Positions 58,477 to 64,000 of a stretch of 64,000 nt of DNA are shown here, piece after piece. Origin of the DNA: Glomus cerebriforme (taxonomy: Eukaryota > Glomeromycota > Glomeromycetes > Glomerales > Glomeraceae). The position numbers and the translations under genes were made by a program. Positions within the stretch are counted from its first letter, which is position 1; every line of letters begins with the position of its first letter. The notes below the pieces were generated by a model. It had not been told where the DNA came from and did no database searches. It worked only from the letters and a program-made list of their open reading frames with translations. The stretch spans positions 158,024 to 222,023 of the forward strand of contig QKYT01000025.1 of assembly GCA_003550305.1 (NCBI GenBank), written 5' to 3'.

Positions 58477-61400
58477 ATGGCCGACGGAAGACTTCTAATT
58501 GAACTTTTGGAAGATCTCACAAAATCTCAGAATGATGATGGACAGAAGCATGATGCTCTGCTAGAACATTGTCTCGGTGCTTCGGAATCAGACCTGGATG
58601 AGTTCCTTGAAGATATATCAAGCTCGCTTATTACCTACCTACCAACCTTACAAATCTTTATTTCTCATCTCTACAAAAAGTTTTTAAAGGCCTCTCCAAG
58701 CCTCAATTTGCAGGCAAGATGGAAAACCTCGCTTGACAAATTTGTTTCGCTACTAATTACCATTGTAATCACGAATAATCTGCACAATTCCGACATTCCT
58801 GACTTTGGAGAACTCTTTCACAATTGTATTGAGCTCCTTTGGTGGGCTGGTAATAAAGATAATAATAATAGACTTAAGTTGATATTCCAGAGTGTCTTCA
58901 GTGCAATCTTGAATGCAGATGGTGTTCTGGGAGTTTTGGTATCAGGGATCCATGGTCGTTGTCTCAAGCGCATATTGTTTGATTTCAATATGATTGTCCA
59001 AATCGAACAGGAAAAGCTGCTCAAAGCGGTGGATATAGTTGCGGCTCTCGTGGAGAAATGTTCTGAGCACGAGAATGACTCATCTCGGCTTTCTGTGTAC
59101 AAGGCCTGCACAGCATTGTTGAAAAGTTTGAGAAGTCATCAAAATTTAGAGGAAATCCTGCTTGTTAATAGAAAAAACTCCCTGCCACCCATGTTGGATG
59201 ATATGGTTAAGCTTGATGAGGAATCTAGGACGCATCATTGGAATAGGAAACGAGCTACCAGTAACTTACACAACAACTTGGTACTCCTATCCACTGAAGA
59301 TGAACAACATCTTGCAAAATTGGGGATGTCGAGACTTCAAAAACTATCAGATTTGCCTCATTTTTTGCGAGATCTTGAACGGAAAAAAATAAATTCAATA
59401 CAAGTAAATATTTTTTTACATTAATCAAAAGTAATTAATGTTAATTAAAAATACTTTGGTAAATTGACAAAATTTTCCACCTCGCTTAGGTTTTGATGGA
59501 ATTCTTACCGTGCGCAAGTTGTCACAAACAAGCCCTTGTTTATTTTTCTCCTAACAAATACTTTTTAGAAGAAGAGCCAGTACCTTCAGATTTCCTTTAC
59601 CGTCTTCCATTTGAATTTAATGATGGTGATAGGCTTGGACCATGGGACATCTTGCTTAGCGAAAACACAATCAAAGATCTGCAAAAATTGGAACCAACAC
59701 CTGAAGTGGTTAGGGCAGTCATGAAGAAACTTGGTCATATATCTTCTGGGAAATGGGACAATTACGAATTGCGATGCACAGTGCGAACTAGTACTATTCC
59801 TGTTTATGAGGTAGCACTTCCAGATAATGACCTAAAGATTCTCTGGCAGGTTGACTATGGATTCTCTATTCGTAAAAATTCACTCACGCAGCTTATTAAG
59901 ATATGGGCTGTCACTGATATTAAGGAACGAATCGACAAAATATTAGAAACCCTCTCAATCGTCCATCAGGTTCATACTTCCAAGCATTTATGTGTGGTCA
60001 AACAAACAGGTAAAGGTGATGTAATTTTACCAATGATCCTTGAAGAAGAAGAAACAAAATCTCCTGAAAATGGATCGTGTAACTTACAGATCGATGATGA
60101 GAAGTTACTAGAAGTTCATAAGATGCTTGTAACAAATAAGTTTGTTCCCTTATCAAAGGTAAAGTACGGAGATGGTATCATTAATATATATAAATTTATA
60201 TCAGAATTTATTTTAATAGGTGTTATACTTTTATTTGTAGAACTTGTACAAATCACTCGTCTTGGGTGGGTTTAACTTTACTTTTCAGGTATCCAAGAAA
60301 GAGTATGAGATTATTAATAGCCCTACATCAGCGATTGTTATTGGTCGATCAGGTTAGTAGAATAGATTCAACCATTATAACTAGAAAAAAGTTTAAATTT
60401 CATTGGTTTCTATCTATACTTAGGGACCGGGAAGACTACATGTATTGTGTTTAGGCAGATTGCTTCATACCTAGATAGGCAACTCTGTAAAATGCCATCT
60501 GATAACAGGGCTTTTCACAAAAGACAAATATTTATTACAGTGAGTCCCAACCTTCGTCACCGGGTGAAAGAATATTTTAACAGGCTGCGAGAATCTGCGA
60601 TGCTTGCTGGGAAAAAGATGTCTATGGCGCAGTTTCATGACTATAGAAGAAAGAAAGAAAAAGAAGAAGATAAAGAAATTGATCCAATGCTCGAAGAAGG
60701 AGATGAGGAACAGGAATTAGATGACATTCCAAACTCATTCCGTGAACTTACAGATCAACATTTCCCTTTGTTCATTACTTACGATAAGTTTTCTAAAATG
60801 CTTCAAGAAACATATGGCATTAAGAACATAATCACAAAACGAAAATTAGATGCAGATGATAATAATTCATATGATGAAGAAGAAGAATTCCATCAAAGAT
60901 CTTCTTCCATCAAAACAACGAATTATGTTGATTACAATGTCTTCCAAAAAAAGTATTGGCCTCGTCTTGCTAATTATTGTAAATTTGATTGCGAGTTGGT
61001 TTACTCAGAATTTTCTATTATTAAAGTATGTAATAAATAATTATATATACATCTTTCTTTGTTTATATTTAAGAATTGTTTATTATTTTAAAGGGTTCAA
61101 AACCCGAAGTGGATTATCTATCAAGGGAAAAATACAGGGACATCAGTACAAAGAAGTATCCAGTATTTTCATATAACCGGGATCAGATTTATGATTTGTT
61201 TCAACGATATGAAACATTGAAGACGCGAAATGGCCATTATGATTCAATAGATCGGTAAGACGCATTTCTATAGTTGTTAATTAATTTTTTAAGCTTAGTT
61301 CCAATTTGGAAACCTATTTTCTTAGAACGTTGGCTATCTTACGCCTTGCTAAAAAAAAAGCACTCGGTGGCCCACATATTCATGAAGTATATATTGACGA

Positions 61401-64000
61401 ATGTCAAGATAATCAAATTGTGGATTTAGCACTTATCTTGAAAGTCTTTGAGAGTGCTAATAGCGTTTTTTTGGCTGGAGATATAGCACAATGTATTGCC
61501 CGAGGNTCTTCTTTTCGATTCCAGGGTATGCATAGATGTTGTTTTATAAATTATTCTTTTTTTTTTTATTTAGTAAACTTTTTAATCTTTTAAAATACAG
61601 ATTTACAAGCCTTGATGCATGAATGGGAACATACTCGAGCCCAAGTCAATCATAGCAGCATTATAAAACCAAACCGGTTTGAGCTAGATATTAATTANCG
61701 TTCCCATAACGGGATCCTTAAACTTGCTGCTTCAGTAATTGACCTTATCTGGCAATTTTTTCCTAATTCTATTGACAAACTTTCACGTGAACACAGTAAG
61801 GTTGATGGACCACAACCTATGATCTTTGACGGGTTTCAAGAAGAACATTTTAAAATATTCTCCGCAGATAACAGGGAAAGTGAGCTTGATGATACTTGCA
61901 CCCCTAATAGTCAAAGGCGTGTCAATGGTGACAAAACTCCATTGGTTGAATTTGGTGCTGACCAGGTGATTATTGTACGTGACGATAAAGCTAAATCGCN
62001 TGTGAAGAAGCTAATTGATAAAGCTGGGTTGGTAATGACTGTATTTGAAGCCAAAGGAATGGAGTTTAANGATGTNCTTTTATATAATTTCTTTACTGAC
62101 TCACCTGCACGTCGAAAGGTATAATGCTATATATATTTGCTTCGAACCACCATCTTATAGACCATTCATTAATTATTTCTTGTACATTACTTTTAGTGGC
62201 GAGTAATTCTTGGGACCCAGTCCTTCTCTCACGAGAAGCATTACATTCTTTCTTCAGAGCTTAAACACCTTTACGTTGCAGTGACCAGGGCGCGGCAACG
62301 TATATGGATATGCGACGAAAATTCTGAATATATCATGCCAATCCAAACACACTGGGAAGGTCTTGGACGAATTAAAGTAACCCAAAGTGTAGAAGAAATT
62401 ACCACCACTTTGGCTAAGTCGGCTAAGAAGAGCAGTTCAGATGAGTGGAATCAACAGGGAAAAGTTTTCTTTGAACAAAGACAGTATGAGCAGGTAAAAC
62501 CACGTGAAATATTCACTATATATGTAATGAATTGGGCTAACTAAATAAAATTAATTTAATTTAGGCTATTTTCTGCTTTGAAAAAAGTGGAAATAAAAAG
62601 AGCCGAGAACTAGCTCACGCATATTATCTTCAGCAAATTGCTAGGGATTCTATAAATGGTTCTGATGATGATGATACTATAAAGTCAAAGTTCATTTGTG
62701 CTGCTAAAGCCTTCATAAAGTGTTCCCGGCCCAACCAGGCGGCTTTATGCTATCAGGTAGAATCTTTGATTTTTCTTTATTCGATATCCACTGTTTTGAA
62801 TTGATTACATATTTGCAAAATATCCAGGATATTAGTATGTATAAAGAAGCTGGTGACGTTTATATCAAATGGGATATGTTCGAGCCTGCCGCGCATTGTT
62901 ATAATAAGGCTAATATGTGGTGTGAAGCAGGCAAATATTTTGAAAAGGCAAAGAACTATACTGATGCTGTTGTAGCCTATAAAAATGGTAAACGGTATGA
63001 AAAAACAATCCAGTTAATGCGAAAGTAAGTCTATTGATAATTTGTCGCCATCTCTATAATTGATACTATTACCAAAGCATAATACTTATATAAAATTATT
63101 GTAATTAGATACAGACAAAAAATTGATAAGAAAATATTTGACCGTATTACCCGTCTGCTCAACATCCATTATCGTCGAGCAAACAACAAGGAGATGAGTA
63201 AAGAAGCCCTTTCTATTCTTCCAACTAAAGAAGAGCAAATTAAACTTCTGAGAGATCATGCACCAGAAGAATTTATGGAGATCTGTGAAAAGGCTGGTCA
63301 GTTTCGTACCGTAGCTGAAGATCTACGTTCGCATGGTGAATTCGAAAAGGCTGCTGATAAGTTCAACTGCTCAAACAATGATGATGATATGATTGAAGCA
63401 TTACAGTGTCTCTTGCACATATGTAGAGTCAATATGTTGGAAAAGATGATGACGAACGTCACAAGCCCAAGTACTTCGCATGATTTGTTCAGTCTCCTTT
63501 CCAAGGCGAGTGAGATTGCACAAAAAATTAAACCATCGTCTAAGAGTTCTGAGTTGTGGAAAAAAATAATAGAAGAATTTCACTTATATGTAGCTTATTT
63601 AAATAAGGACCTTGATAGGGTTAACAAGTGCATAAAATTTTTCAGGTATAATGTGGAGATTACCATTGAGTTTTTTGCAGTAATCATATGGTTGCAAATT
63701 CCTTCACAACCTAATATTCAGGCCGAGTATTGGAGCCAAAGGTTACAATATTTGCTATGGATATGTGATTTAGCCTTTCCTTTCATAGCTCCGCGTCAAG
63801 ATATTGGTAATATTGAAATTTTTGAGGACATTTTCTTTGTAAGCGAAGTGGAAAATTGTTCACAAAAACGTCAAATTTTTTTTGACAACCCACTAGTTCA
63901 TCTCATAGATAAAATGCATAACAACAATGCGATAAAAGATGTCTTAGACAAAGATATCATAGATAATCGGCATGTTTATAACGTATATACTGTATACCAG
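58477..64000 (+). CDS. TRANK1-like UvrD-type SF1 helicase/ATPase (paralogue B), 3' end outside window
   Basis: Exons 58477-59403, 59490-60158, 60241-60352, 60424-61025, 61094-61254, 61326-61525, 61601-62118, 62197-62493, 62565-62756, 62828-63024 and 63109 to the window edge, all in phase. The start is the ATG at 58477 (MADGRLLIELLEDL), matching paralogue A; an upstream TTG is not used. Motifs: GRSGTGKTT across the exon 3-4 junction, VYIDECQDN, LAGDIAQCIA, RSHNGIL, VMTVFEAKGMEF, LYVAVTRARQ, then TPR-like repeats (GDVYIKWDMFEPAAHCYNKA). Exons 3, 5, 6 and 10 have the same lengths as in A (112, 161, 200, 197 nt). Five n bases fall in exons 6-7 (61506, 61698, 62000, 62070, 62076); the one at 61698 leaves a Tyr-or-stop codon undecided. 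Otherwise the frame is open, and exon 11 is still open at 64000. Confidence 0.88.

Noticed and set aside
1..64000. CRISPR arrays, operons, ribosome binding sites, riboswitches, rRNA or tRNA genes
   Set aside because: The window is eukaryotic with spliceosomal introns; I saw no evenly spaced short direct repeats and no tRNA or rRNA sequence I could support by eye.

Overview
The window looks like fungal nuclear DNA from an arbuscular mycorrhizal fungus (Glomeromycotina), most likely Rhizophagus irregularis or a close relative. The basis is very AT-rich sequence, short GT-AG introns of about 60-110 nt, and a gene complement typical of that clade: a Sel1-repeat protein, protein kinases with the clade's zinc-ribbon-like N-terminus, a MATA-HMG-type box protein, large TRANK1-like UvrD helicases, and many decayed gene copies and small inverted-repeat transposons. 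It is a draft assembly, with a 505-nt N gap at 45965-46469 and scattered single n bases. No database search was run, so family calls rest on motifs and recollection of the families.

Layout. 1-6 kb: an intact single-exon deoxynucleoside-kinase-like gene (604-1614, +), a degenerate tandem repeat, a possible small membrane protein, and a Sel1-repeat gene (4693-5931, -). 6-13.8 kb: gene-poor, holding two gene corpses on the + strand, a phosphoglycerate mutase (iPGM) pseudogene that keeps its introns (7970-9800) and an archaeo-eukaryotic-primase-like remnant (10380-10790). 13.8-15.4 kb: a three-exon kinase-like gene (-) whose HRD catalytic Asp is Asn. 15.4-25 kb: mostly non-coding, with a two-helix membrane protein (19589-20509, -) and a 555-bp mariner-type MITE (23634-24188). 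25-26.5 kb: an intact two-exon secreted berberine-bridge-type FAD oxidase. 27.5-32 kb: a PRM1 plasma-membrane-fusion gene split in two, with a decayed antisense kinase and GC-rich hairpin repeats between the halves. 32.2-39.9 kb: an intact 12-exon TRANK1-like SF1 helicase gene (-), which I spliced to a continuous 2192-aa frame. 43.2-46 kb: a large secreted/membrane protein gene running into the assembly gap. 46.5-52.4 kb: non-coding, with another MITE and at least three degraded coding remnants. 52.4-54.6 kb: an HMG-box gene followed by a dead Tc1/mariner element that carries a nested hAT-type MITE. 55-56.6 kb: a kinase gene damaged in its hinge region. 58.5-64 kb: a second TRANK1-like helicase (+), paralogous to the first, placed head-to-head with it and running off the window.

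These are independent eukaryotic genes, not operons. The main themes are (1) an inverted pair of helicase paralogues with conserved exon structure around about 18.6 kb of transposon-rich DNA, (2) three kinase-family loci that all carry an inactivating-looking change, (3) a mating-related pair (HMG box and broken PRM1) in an organism whose sexual cycle has not been directly seen, and (4) a deoxynucleoside kinase, an activity most fungi lack. The strongest anomalies are the nested transposons, the split PRM1 gene, the intron-retaining iPGM pseudogene and the fold-back element inside a helicase intron.
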